Part shown: positions 1 through 5,675 of the stretch, one piece after another
How the letters are laid out: each line of letters opens with the position of its first letter
Position numbering within the stretch: the stretch's first letter is position 1
Source of the DNA: an uncultured Sphingobacteriales bacterium
Lineage (GTDB): Bacteria; Bacteroidota; Bacteroidia; Chitinophagales; Chitinophagaceae
Assembly: GCA_946887085.1 (NCBI GenBank)
Contig: CAMPKG010000218.1
Coordinates: 1-5,788 of the forward strand
DNA: 5,788 bases
Direction of reading: 5' to 3'
Notes under the pieces: generated by a model
Databases searched by the model: none
Told to the model about the DNA's origin: nothing
The model's input: only the letters and a program-made list of their open reading frames with translations
Program-made: the position numbers and the translations under genes

Positions 1-1
1 C

Positions 2-1693
2 TATTCCCACGCTGCATTTGGTCAGAGCTTTGTTACGCCGTTTGAACAAAGCAAAGGCCTGCGTTCTGCAACCTATCGACAGGCCATATCATTCTATGAA
101 CAGCTGGACAAGAAATTCAATACGATAAGCATGGCTGAATCCGGGCCCACAGATGTTAGTTATCCGCTACATGTAGTTTTCTACAATAACCGCGGAGATT
201 TCGATTTGAATGCGTGGAAAAATAGGGGCAATATTATCATCCTCGTCAACAACGGAATTCACCCTGGCGAGCCGGATGGTATAGACGCCAGTATGATGCT
301 ATTGCGAGACGCCGCAGGGGGTAAAATCAAAATACCAGATAACGTAATGCTGGCAGTGGTGCCGGTTTTCAATATCGGGGGCGCACTGAACCGTGGCAGT
401 TACAGCAGGGCCAACCAAAACGGCCCAGAAGAATATGGCTTCCGCGGCAATGCGCAGAACCTTGATCTCAACCGCGACTTTATCAAGCTAGATGCGAAAG
501 AAACACAAAGCCTGGTTCAGCTATTCCATAAACTGGACCCGGAAGTATTTATCGATAATCATGTAAGCAATGGTGCCGATTACCAACATGTGATGACGCT
601 GCTATCTACACAACACAACAAGCTCGGCGGTAAGATGGGTGCGTATTTGAAAGAGATATTGGAGGCACAGATATATGGAGACATGAAGAAGCGGGGGTAT
701 GACCTGGTACCCTATGTCAACCATTGGGGGCATACTCCCGAAAAAGGCTGGATAGGGTTTCATGAAGGGCCAAGGTTTGCAAGTGGTTTTACTACTTTAT
801 TCCAGACCTATGGCTTTGTACCTGAAACACATATGCTCAAACCATTTAAAGACAGGGTAAATGCCACTTATGCGCTGATGCAAACCCTGATCAAAGTGAG
901 CAGCGAGCACGCAGCAGACATCAAAGCAACCAGGCAACAAGACAGGCTTGCTTTGCTCAACGAAAGCGCGCTAACTACCGAATGGATGGTGGATACATCC
1001 GCCAAAACTTCCATAACATTCAAGGGCTATGAGTCTGGTTACAAACCAAGTGAAGTGTCAGGTCAGCCACGATTGTTTTACGACAAGAGTAAACCATATA
1101 CCAAAGAGGTGCAACTGATGGACACCTATGTACCAAAGCAGGAAATGGCAGTGCCGAAAGCTTATGTAATTGGCCAGGCGTGGACAAGAGTAATAGAACG
1201 CCTGAAGATGAACGGTGTGGTAATGCAGCAGCTTGAAAAGGATTCTACCATGCAGGTCGGAGCATATTACATCGAGAATTATGAAACAGGCAAACGTCCA
1301 TACGAAGGACATTATTTACACACTGACGTAACTGCGCGTCTCGACACCAAAACGATCAGGCTTCTGAAAGGTGATTACATCGTTCCGGTAACTCAGAGAG
1401 CAAAACGTTACCTGGTGGAGACTTTAGAACCAATGGCGCCGGATGCATTTTTTGCATGGGGATTCTTTGATGCGATCCTGCAGCAGAAGGAGTATTTCAG
1501 TAACTATGTTTTTGAAGACGAGGCAGCAGAGCTTTTGAAAAACGACCCAACACTCGCACAAAAGCTAAGGGACAAGCAAGAAGCAGATCCCGCATTCGCG
1601 AAAGACGGAGCCGCACAGCTTGATTTTACCTATCGCAATTCGCCTTATTATGAGCAGTCGCACATGAGGTATCCTGTGTTTAGGATTGAGTAA
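2..1693 (+). CDS. M14-family zinc carboxypeptidase (3' part; 5' end outside window)
   Basis: Metallo-carboxypeptidase of the M14 (carboxypeptidase A-like) family, expected to remove C-terminal residues from peptides using one zinc ion. The reading frame is open from base 2, and the sequence before the first in-window ATG (131) still reads like the family (SFVTPFEQSKGLRSATY), so the true start and any signal peptide lie upstream. Of 563 visible residues, the zinc ligands are seen as HPGEPDG (His87, Glu90) and the third-ligand His in DNHVSNG (His187). LDLNRDF (Arg158) matches the substrate-binding Asn-Arg, and Glu275 in PETHML is the best candidate for the catalytic glutamate. The C-terminal half after about residue 340 is an extension common in Bacteroidota homologues, with no function I can name. 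Export to the periplasm is likely for the family but cannot be seen here. It converges on the dehydratase gene. Family call is firm; substrate unknown. Confidence 0.93.
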   Translation, partial: YSHAAFGQSFVTPFEQSKGLRSATYRQAISFYEQLDKKFNTISMAESGPTDVSYPLHVVFYNNRGDFDLNAWKNRGNIIILVNNGIHPGEPDGIDASMMLLRDAAGGKIKIPDNVMLAVVPVFNIGGALNRGSYSRANQNGPEEYGFRGNAQNLDLNRDFIKLDAKETQSLVQLFHKLDPEVFIDNHVSNGADYQHVMTLLSTQHNKLGGKMGAYLKEILEAQIYGDMKKRGYDLVPYVNHWGHTPEKGWIGFHEGPRFASGFTTLFQTYGFVPETHMLKPFKDRVNATYALMQTLIKVSSEHAADIKATRQQDRLALLNESALTTEWMVDTSAKTSITFKGYESGYKPSEVSGQPRLFYDKSKPYTKEVQLMDTYVPKQEMAVPKAYVIGQAWTRVIERLKMNGVVMQQLEKDSTMQVGAYYIENYETGKRPYEGHYLHTDVTARLDTKTIRLLKGDYIVPVTQRAKRYLVETLEPMAPDAFFAWGFFDAILQQKEYFSNYVFEDEAAELLKNDPTLAQKLRDKQEADPAFAKDGAAQLDFTYRNSPYYEQSHMRYPVFRIE

Positions 1694-1694
1694 G

Positions 1695-1728
1695 GTCTGA
1701 ACCTCAGATTATTCATGATTAGGCTGAT
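1695..1728 (+). repeat. Repeat A, copy 4 (isolated copy between convergent genes)
   Basis: This 34-bp element begins gtctgaacctcagatta and is identical to repeat A copy 1 (5437) over its first 17 bases. By hand count 28 of 34 positions match, without gaps. It contains the small hairpin core TCTGA-acc-TCAGA. It starts just after the peptidase stop codon and overlaps the 3' end of the dehydratase gene, supplying that gene's TAA stop. There is no T-run, so a terminator role is possible but weakly supported. Confidence 0.75.
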
Positions 1729-1964
1729 TGTTCTGTCAGCTTATCGATAGAGTTTGCAAGCTTTCTGTCTTTGTCGGTGACTATGTCTCCGGCGTCATGG
1801 GTATTGAGCCAAATCTCTACCTTATTCCAGACATTGGTCCACCGGGGATGGTGGTTTTGTTTTTCGGCGAGCATGGCTACCCTTGTCATAAAGGCAAATG
1901 CTTCGGAGAAATCTTTGAAAGTGAAGCTTCGGTAAAGCGCATTGTCCTTTTCTTCCCAGGCCAT
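1719..1964 (-). CDS. phhB: Pterin-4a-carbinolamine dehydratase (4a-hydroxytetrahydrobiopterin dehydratase)
   Basis: Small enzyme (EC 4.2.1.96) that dehydrates 4a-hydroxytetrahydropterin to the quinonoid dihydropterin, so that the pterin cofactor of phenylalanine hydroxylase can be recycled. The 81-residue protein is a near full-length single domain. It matches the family signature: Glu34-x3-His38-His39-Pro40, then Trp46, His56 and a following Asp at about 65 (EKQNHHPRW...[11 protein letters not shown]). The histidine pair and His56 are the expected active-site residues. The start at 1964 gives the typical N-terminus ahead of [13 protein letters not shown]; no Shine-Dalgarno is visible. It lies 25 bp downstream of the SET gene on the same strand, so co-transcription is likely. 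No hydroxylase gene (phhA) is in the window, so the partner is inferred. The last codons and stop overlap a dispersed repeat (1695-1728). The ORF on the opposite strand here is a shadow. Confidence 0.95.
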   Translation of the reverse strand: MAWEEKDNALYRSFTFKDFSEAFAFMTRVAMLAEKQNHHPRWTNVWNKVEIWLNTHDAGDIVTDKDRKLANSIDKLTEQSA

Positions 1965-1989
1965 AGTAGATAAGTTTGTATAAAGTTAT

Positions 1990-2376
1990 CTAAACAGTAG
2001 CAAACCAAACTGGCTTTTCGTCATTCCAGTCGCCGTTGTAGTTAATGGTCAGTTCTTCTCCCGCCGCTATTTCCCTTACGGTCTTTATCATAATGGTCTC
2101 CTCCTCATAGTTCATGAAATACTCGCAGTTGGAGGCGTAGGAGTGATTGTATACAGAGATATAACCCTGGGCCATACAACACGCTGTTTCTCCCCCAGGG
2201 TTCCATTCGAAGATATAATCGTGCAGGCGGGTCAGGTCGAGGAGCTTGCGTTCCTCCGGTGTCATTACTACGACTGGTGACACCTCAACAATAGTATCTG
2301 GCTCTAATGGCTCGCGGGTGAACACACCCTTGCCTCGCCCTTCCGACTCATCAATATACAGGCAGCTCAGTATCAT
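1990..2376 (-). CDS. Small free-standing SET-domain protein (putative protein-lysine methyltransferase)
   Basis: A 128-residue protein made almost wholly of a SET domain, the fold that transfers methyl groups from S-adenosylmethionine to lysine. Visible motifs are GRGKGVFT (residues 13-20, the N-terminal SAM-binding G-x-G strand), YNHSYASNC (76-84, matching NHS-x-x-PN-C with Pro replaced by Ser) and GEELTINYNGDW (106-117, matching ELTxDY with Asp replaced by Asn but the Tyr kept). There are no pre-SET or post-SET zinc regions. The frame is open back to an ATG at 2466, but I chose the ATG at 2376: it begins MILSCLYIDE, right where homologues begin, and the longer form would overlap the upstream rlpA-like gene and its terminator. 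Substrate unknown; small SET proteins of this kind occur in Bacteroidota, and a bacterial rather than histone target is inferred. Probably co-transcribed with the dehydratase 25 bp downstream. Confidence 0.85.
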   Translation of the reverse strand: MILSCLYIDESEGRGKGVFTREPLEPDTIVEVSPVVVMTPEERKLLDLTRLHDYIFEWNPGGETACCMAQGYISVYNHSYASNCEYFMNYEEETIMIKTVREIAAGEELTINYNGDWNDEKPVWFATV

Positions 2377-2382
2377 CGCCCG

Positions 2383-2412
2383 AAAATAAGAAAGCTCCCC
2401 ATAAGGAGAGCT
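2383..2412 (-). terminator. Rho-independent terminator after the first rlpA-like gene
   Basis: On the minus strand, AGCTCTCC-TTAT-GGGGAGCT forms an 8-bp stem with a 4-base loop, followed by TTCTTATTTT. It lies about 20 bases after the rlpA-like stop codon. One pair is G-U in minus-strand RNA but would be an A-C mismatch in plus-strand RNA, which supports action on the leftward transcript. It ends only 6 bases before the SET start codon. Confidence 0.75.
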
Positions 2413-2431
2413 AACTTCTATAAACACACAA

Positions 2432-2869
2432 TTATAGCCTGTTGGTCCTGATGCCGGCGCGAGCATTCTGGGCGAGTATGGCCCTGCGCCCTTCGGTTTC
2501 TGATACTCTTTCCACTTTTACCTTGGCCAGGCCATCCTCATGAAAGTTGAGCTTCTTGGCGGCGAGGCTGGTCATATCTATCAGGCGCTGGTTGGCTTTG
2601 TTCATCCGGTCGTTGATGCGTACGTATATGACCTGGCCATTCTTAAGGTTGGTCACCTTAGCATACTCACCCAGTTTCAGGGTATTGCTGGCTGCGGTAA
2701 ACCTGTCGTTATCGAAGATCTCTCCCGTAGAGGTCTGGCGGCCTTCAAACTTGTCGTGGTAATAGCTGGCAACACCGGCTGCTTTTGTGGGGTTGGATAT
2801 CTTACGGCTCTGAGCATTCACACTGAGAGACCCTACCGCGATCATCGCGCACATAATCAACTTCCTCAT
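2432..2869 (-). CDS. RlpA-like septal-ring/cell-wall protein, single double-psi beta-barrel domain (copy 1)
   Basis: Secreted protein of the RlpA family, whose double-psi beta-barrel domain acts on or binds peptidoglycan (lytic transglycosylase in some relatives). The 145-residue product has a Sec signal peptide, MRKLIMCAMIAVGSLSVNA, with likely cleavage before QS; there is no lipobox, so it is probably soluble in the periplasm. The barrel covers about residues 32-121: GVASYYHDKFEGR, then TSTGEIF (Glu50), FTAAS (Ser61), YAKVTNL and VRINDR (Asp87). Glu50 and Asp87 match conserved acidic residues of the family. The His of the usual TAAH motif is Ser, and the usual Gly-Pro after NDR is absent. 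No SPOR domain. About 70% identical to copy 2 (76 of 108 aligned residues, counted by hand, no gaps), including a C-terminal AILAQxxxAG tail. It has its own candidate promoter and terminator. Enzyme activity is uncertain because of the Ser. Confidence 0.91.
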   Translation of the reverse strand: MRKLIMCAMIAVGSLSVNAQSRKISNPTKAAGVASYYHDKFEGRQTSTGEIFDNDRFTAASNTLKLGEYAKVTNLKNGQVIYVRINDRMNKANQRLIDMTSLAAKKLNFHEDGLAKVKVERVSETEGRRAILAQNARAGIRTNRL

Positions 2870-2889
2870 AGAATCCTGGATTTGTAGAG

Positions 2890-2921
2890 CAAAGGTCCAT
2901 CCAAAATGGCTCTAAACCAAG
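2890..2921 (-). promoter_or_regulatory. Candidate Bacteroidota-type promoter for rlpA-like copy 1
   Basis: On the minus strand, CTTG (2921-2918), a 20-bp spacer and GACCTTTG (2897-2890) resemble TTTG-N19-21-TAnnTTTG with one mismatch in each box. The -7-like box lies 20 bp before the ATG at 2869. The spacing and CTTG element closely match those of copy 2, which raises confidence modestly. Confidence 0.45.
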
Positions 2922-2954
2922 ATAAAATATATTATACCTCTCATATGTACCGTT

Positions 2955-2982
2955 AAACCGGTGTGAACCAAACGCCCGGTTT
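2955..2982. other. Inverted repeat upstream of rlpA-like copy 1
   Basis: AAACCGG (2955-2961) and CCGGTTT (2976-2982) form a perfect 7-bp inverted repeat separated by 14 bases. It lies about 33 bp upstream of the candidate promoter for copy 1 and downstream of the copy 2 terminator. It could be an operator or an RNA hairpin; nothing identifies a binding protein. The rest of the 2870-3084 gap is AT-rich with no gene I can support. Confidence 0.3.
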
Positions 2983-3084
2983 TGAGACCCCAAATTGTAA
3001 ACAAGTGGCTTATTTTCAACGTTTTGCGGCATTTATCCTACAAAACTTCTTAAGATTTTATTGGGTATTAGACGGCCCTAAAGC

Positions 3085-3113
3085 AGAACGCCCTCCGGTT
3101 TGGAAGGCGTTCT
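3085..3113 (-). terminator. Hairpin terminator after rlpA-like copy 2
   Basis: A 12-bp stem (3085-3096 with 3102-3113) and 5-base loop lie 17 bases after the copy 2 stop. In minus-strand RNA all 12 positions pair, one of them U-G; in plus-strand RNA that position is a C-A mismatch, so it favours the leftward transcript. The following tract (GCTTTAGGG) is poor in T, so it may be a weak terminator or an mRNA 3'-end stabiliser. Confidence 0.6.
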
Positions 3114-3130
3114 TATAAAGAGTTTCAGAC

Positions 3131-3604
3131 TTAAAGCTTTTGTTCAGGCAACCCGGCTTCTTTCCTTTGAGCAAGAATAGCTGGCTTAGCTTCTGATGCC
3201 GGAACGATCTCCACCTTCACTTTGGTGATGCCTTTCTTATGGAACTGCAGCTTCTTCGCAGACATGCTGGTCAGGTCGATAACACGGGTGTTTGACTTGG
3301 CCATACGATCGTTGATGCGCACGTAGATCACTTCACCGTTGCTCAGGTTGGTCACCTTTACATAAGAACCGAGCTTGAAATTGTTGCTGGCTGCGGTGAA
3401 CCTGTTATTGTCAAAGATCTCGCCTGTTGCTGTCTGGCGCCCGACAAACTTGTCGTGGTAATAACTGGCAATACCGTCTTTCACGTTCTCCGCCACCTTC
3501 TCTATCTCAGCAACAACGCTGTTCCCAGAGGTCTCTTTTACTTCCTGGGCTATTGCCCCCAGTGAGCCAAAAATGAACATTAAAGTAAACATCAATGCCT
3601 TCAT
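3131..3604 (-). CDS. RlpA-like septal-ring/cell-wall protein, single double-psi beta-barrel domain (copy 2)
   Basis: Paralogue of the gene at 2432-2869 and upstream of it in the direction of transcription. The 157-residue product has a Sec signal peptide (MKALMFTLMFIFGSLGAIA, likely cleaved before QE) with no lipobox. A linker of about 22 residues (21-43), acidic and Val/Glu-rich and missing from copy 1, leads into the barrel at about 44-133: GIASYYHDKFVGR, TATGEIF (Glu62), FTAAS (Ser73), YVKVTNL, VRINDR (Asp99). As in copy 1, the TAAH histidine is Ser and there is no Gly-Pro after NDR. The tail keeps AILAQxxxAG. A tandem duplication is the simplest origin. The gene begins 67 bp after the helicase stop, with no strong terminator between, so read-through from the helicase is possible, but a candidate promoter is also present. 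The role is probably peptidoglycan binding or trimming in the periplasm; activity is not established. Confidence 0.92.
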   Translation of the reverse strand: MKALMFTLMFIFGSLGAIAQEVKETSGNSVVAEIEKVAENVKDGIASYYHDKFVGRQTATGEIFDNNRFTAASNNFKLGSYVKVTNLSNGEVIYVRINDRMAKSNTRVIDLTSMSAKKLQFHKKGITKVKVEIVPASEAKPAILAQRKEAGLPEQKL

Positions 3605-3622
3605 ACACGTTCAATTTGGATG

Positions 3623-3653
3623 CAAAATACGGTTATTGGCCTAAACGACCAAG
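3623..3653 (-). promoter_or_regulatory. Candidate Bacteroidota-type promoter for rlpA-like copy 2
   Basis: On the minus strand, CTTG (3653-3650), a 19-bp spacer and GTATTTTG (3630-3623) resemble TTTG-N19-21-TAnnTTTG imperfectly. The -7-like box is 18 bp before the ATG at 3604, nearly the same placement as for copy 1. Confidence 0.4.
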
Positions 3654-3671
3654 AAGTTATCAGATTTTAAT

Positions 3672-5387
3672 CTAATATCTCTTCGCGCGTCCGCCTCCCG
3701 GGCGACCTTCGCGACTGCCGTAGCCACCCCTGTCGCCACCGGAACGTGGTTTAGGACTAAACCCTCCCCGCTCACGGTCACGCTGCTCGGCTTCTTCAAC
3801 ACGTACCTTGCGGCCTTTGTGCTTTTTCTGCGACAGCGCCGATGAGATATACTCGGCCGCGCTGCTGCTTACATTAAAAAAGCTGCTCATTTCACGCACT
3901 GTTATGCGCTCAAACACACCCGGCTCCACATCTGTTGATTCGGTAAGGAATTGCAGCAGCCTTTCAGGAGTGCCGATGCCATCTTTGATACCTATATTAA
4001 TGAACAGGCGCACTGTGCGGCCCCCCGCTCCTTTACTGCTGCTACGGCCAGGATTGTCGTAACCGGCGTTCAGATCTTCAGCCTTATCGTAAGCGTCAAT
4101 GGTCTCTTTCAATTGCAACCAGATGAGACGGCGGATCAGCTCATCCTTATCCATATCCTCAAAACGCTCGTGGATGGACTGCTGGTAAACTTCTGCAAAA
4201 TTGCCTTTAGGCTTAGCGGTCTCAATTTGTTCCAGGTAATAGAACAGGCGCTTGCGTACCACTTCTGCCCCATCAGGAATATCGCTCCTGTGGAAACGGG
4301 CTTTCACGATGCGCTCTATCTGGCGAATATTAGATATTTCTTTTGGAGATACTATCGACATGCAGATACCCGACTTGCCGGCACGGCCGGTACGGCCACT
4401 GCGGTGTGTGTACACTTCAGGATCGTCGGGGAGCTCGTAATTGATAACGTGGCTAATGTCGTTCACATCGATACCGCGGGCCGCTACGTCGGTAGCTACA
4501 ATAGCCTGCAGGGCCTTGCTCTTGAAGCGTTCCATCACCTTACTGCGCATCTTCTGGTCCATATCGCCGTGCAGCGGGCTCACATGGTAGCCCATGCGCA
4601 TCAGTTTCTCCGAAGTTTCCTGCGCATCCTGTTTGGTACGGGTAAAGATGATACCATAGATACCCGGCGTAAAATCGAGCAGGCGGCGCAGTGTTTCGAA
4701 ACGATTATGATGATTGGTAACAAAATACTGGTGGTCGATGTTCTCGTTGGTAACGTTTGCCGCAGCTACCGAATACTCCTTCCAGCTAGTCATGAAACGC
4801 TTGGCGATGTTACGCACATCGTTGTTCATGGTAGCGGAGAAAAGCCAGGTAAACTCGCGGGCCGGGGTATTTTTCAGGATGAACTCGATATCCTCGCGGA
4901 AACCCATATTCAGCATCTCATCGGCCTCGTCCAGTACTACATACTGCAGATGCTCCAGTGAGAGCGCCTTACGCTCCAGGAGGTCGATCAAACGGCCGGG
5001 TGTGGCTACAATTACCTGCGGGCCTGCTTTCACCTCGCGGATCTGGCCGCCTATGGGCACGCCTCCGTAAACAGCGGTGGTCTTAAAGCCACGCATGTGT
5101 TTACCATATTTTTTAAATTCCTCCTGGATCTGCATACACAATTCGCGTGTAGGGCTGAGAACCAGGGCTTGCACATGTTTCTGTGCAATGTCGGTGTGGT
5201 GCAGTAGCGGAAGTCCAAAAGCGGCGGTTTTGCCGGTACCTGTCTGAGCCAGGCCAATTATGTCAGTTGGTTGAGATAATAGATGGGGAATTACTTTTTG
5301 CTGGATGGGGGTTGGGGTCTCAAACCCAAGGTCCGCAACGGCACGAGTTAATTCTTCTCTCAGGGAGAAGCTCGAAAATGTCGTCAT
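3672..5387 (-). CDS. DEAD-box ATP-dependent RNA helicase, DeaD/CsdA type with DbpA-like RNA-binding domain
   Basis: ATP-dependent RNA helicase expected to unwind structured RNA in ribosome assembly, translation at low temperature or RNA decay. The 571-residue protein has every core motif: Q motif (Phe22, Gln29), I AQTGTGKT 47-54, Ia PTREL 79-83, Ib TPGR 129-132, II DEAD 153-156, III SAT 184-186, IV IIFTRT 246-251, V ATDVAARGID 298-307 and VI HRSGRTGRAG 328-337. Residues about 458-518 (RLFINIGIKDG onward) fit the DbpA RNA-binding domain found in DeaD/CsdA and DbpA. The tail (about 535-571) is rich in Arg and Gly with RGG-like repeats, typical of RNA-contacting tails. The start MTTFSSF gives the normal short lead before the Q motif. 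A TACCTTTG box lies 30 bp upstream. DeaD/CsdA is the best subtype; the long spacer before the RNA-binding domain argues against DbpA itself. The 336-codon ORF on the other strand (3951-4961) is a shadow. Confidence 0.97.
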   Translation of the reverse strand: MTTFSSFSLREELTRAVADLGFETPTPIQQKVIPHLLSQPTDIIGLAQTGTGKTAAFGLPLLHHTDIAQKHVQALVLSPTRELCMQIQEEFKKYGKHMRGFKTTAVYGGVPIGGQIREVKAGPQVIVATPGRLIDLLERKALSLEHLQYVVLDEADEMLNMGFREDIEFILKNTPAREFTWLFSATMNNDVRNIAKRFMTSWKEYSVAAANVTNENIDHQYFVTNHHNRFETLRRLLDFTPGIYGIIFTRTKQDAQETSEKLMRMGYHVSPLHGDMDQKMRSKVMERFKSKALQAIVATDVAARGIDVNDISHVINYELPDDPEVYTHRSGRTGRAGKSGICMSIVSPKEISNIRQIERIVKARFHRSDIPDGAEVVRKRLFYYLEQIETAKPKGNFAEVYQQSIHERFEDMDKDELIRRLIWLQLKETIDAYDKAEDLNAGYDNPGRSSSKGAGGRTVRLFINIGIKDGIGTPERLLQFLTESTDVEPGVFERITVREMSSFFNVSSSAAEYISSALSQKKHKGRKVRVEEAEQRDRERGGFSPKPRSGGDRGGYGSREGRPGGGRAKRY

Positions 5388-5416
5388 TAATTAAAGAACT
5401 TTTATATAATAAGGCG

Positions 5417-5424
5417 CAAAGGTA
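5417..5424 (-). promoter_or_regulatory. Promoter -7 box for the helicase gene
   Basis: TACCTTTG on the minus strand is a full match to the Bacteroidota -7 consensus TAnnTTTG, 30 bp before the ATG at 5387. No TTTG is present 19-21 bp upstream; that position falls inside repeat A copy 1 (5437-5470). Confidence 0.6.
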
Positions 5425-5436
5425 CGATTAATTAAA

Positions 5437-5470
5437 GTCTGAACCTCAGATTAACCGAGATTATTCTGAT
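5437..5470 (+). repeat. Repeat A, copy 1
   Basis: This 34-bp element has the hairpin core TCTGA-acc-TCAGA followed by GATT words at about 10-base spacing (gattaaccgagattattc). It is the reference copy for comparing the others. It stands just upstream of the helicase promoter and covers the place where its -33 box would be. Confidence 0.8.
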
Positions 5471-5476
5471 ACCGCT

Positions 5477-5510
5477 GTCTGAACCACAAATTAACTGAGA
5501 TCATCCTGAC
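5477..5510 (+). repeat. Repeat A, copy 2
   Basis: Matches copy 1 at 28 of 34 positions without gaps. Two changes (gaaccacaaatt instead of gaacctcagatt) break the small hairpin core. It opens the first A-B composite unit (5477-5597). Confidence 0.75.
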
Positions 5511-5557
5511 TTTCCGGTTTCTTGATTAATAGGTTAAATCAGACTTCCCGATGTGGC

Positions 5558-5597
5558 TGAATTTGTTATAGAATGTTGTCGATAAAGAGATGTTTTT
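5558..5597 (+). repeat. Repeat B, copy 1 (exact 40-bp direct repeat)
   Basis: A 40-bp sequence, beginning tgaatttgttatagaatg and ending gataaagagatgttttt, recurs without a single change at 5676-5715. It closes the first composite unit. It has no convincing ORF, promoter or hairpin. Confidence 0.9.
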
Positions 5598-5598
5598 T

Positions 5599-5632
5599 GT
5601 CTGAACCTCAGACTAACCGGGATTATGCCGAT
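5599..5632 (+). repeat. Repeat A, copy 3
   Basis: Matches copy 1 at 30 of 34 positions without gaps and keeps the TCTGA-acc-TCAGA core. It begins 1 base after repeat B copy 1 and opens the second composite unit (5599-5715). Confidence 0.78.
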
Positions 5633-5675
5633 TATCTGTTTTTGAAGCCGCGATTAACCAGCCTGACCCAGCATT

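Noticed and set aside
1728..1973. 81-codon plus-strand ORF
   Set aside because: Mirror of the dehydratase gene, which matches its family signature exactly.
2377..2466. Longer SET protein starting at 2466
   Set aside because: The extra 30 residues do not resemble SET homologues and would encode through the rlpA-like gene end and its terminator; the ATG at 2376 fits the domain start.
2540..2887. 115-codon plus-strand ORF
   Set aside because: Antisense to the rlpA-like gene with signal peptide and barrel motifs; no domain or promoter of its own.
2802..3032. 76-codon minus-strand ORF across the rlpA-like copy 1 promoter region
   Set aside because: It overlaps the start of the rlpA-like gene in another frame and resembles no family; the region is better read as promoter DNA.
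3662..3673. AGATT-TT-AATCT hairpin at the helicase stop as a terminator
   Set aside because: Only a 5-bp A-T-rich stem with a 2-base loop, overlapping the stop codon, and no T-run follows on the minus strand.
3951..4961. 336-codon ORF on the plus strand
   Set aside because: It lies wholly antisense to the helicase, whose motifs are all intact; the translation has no recognisable domain and long antisense ORFs are common opposite such genes.
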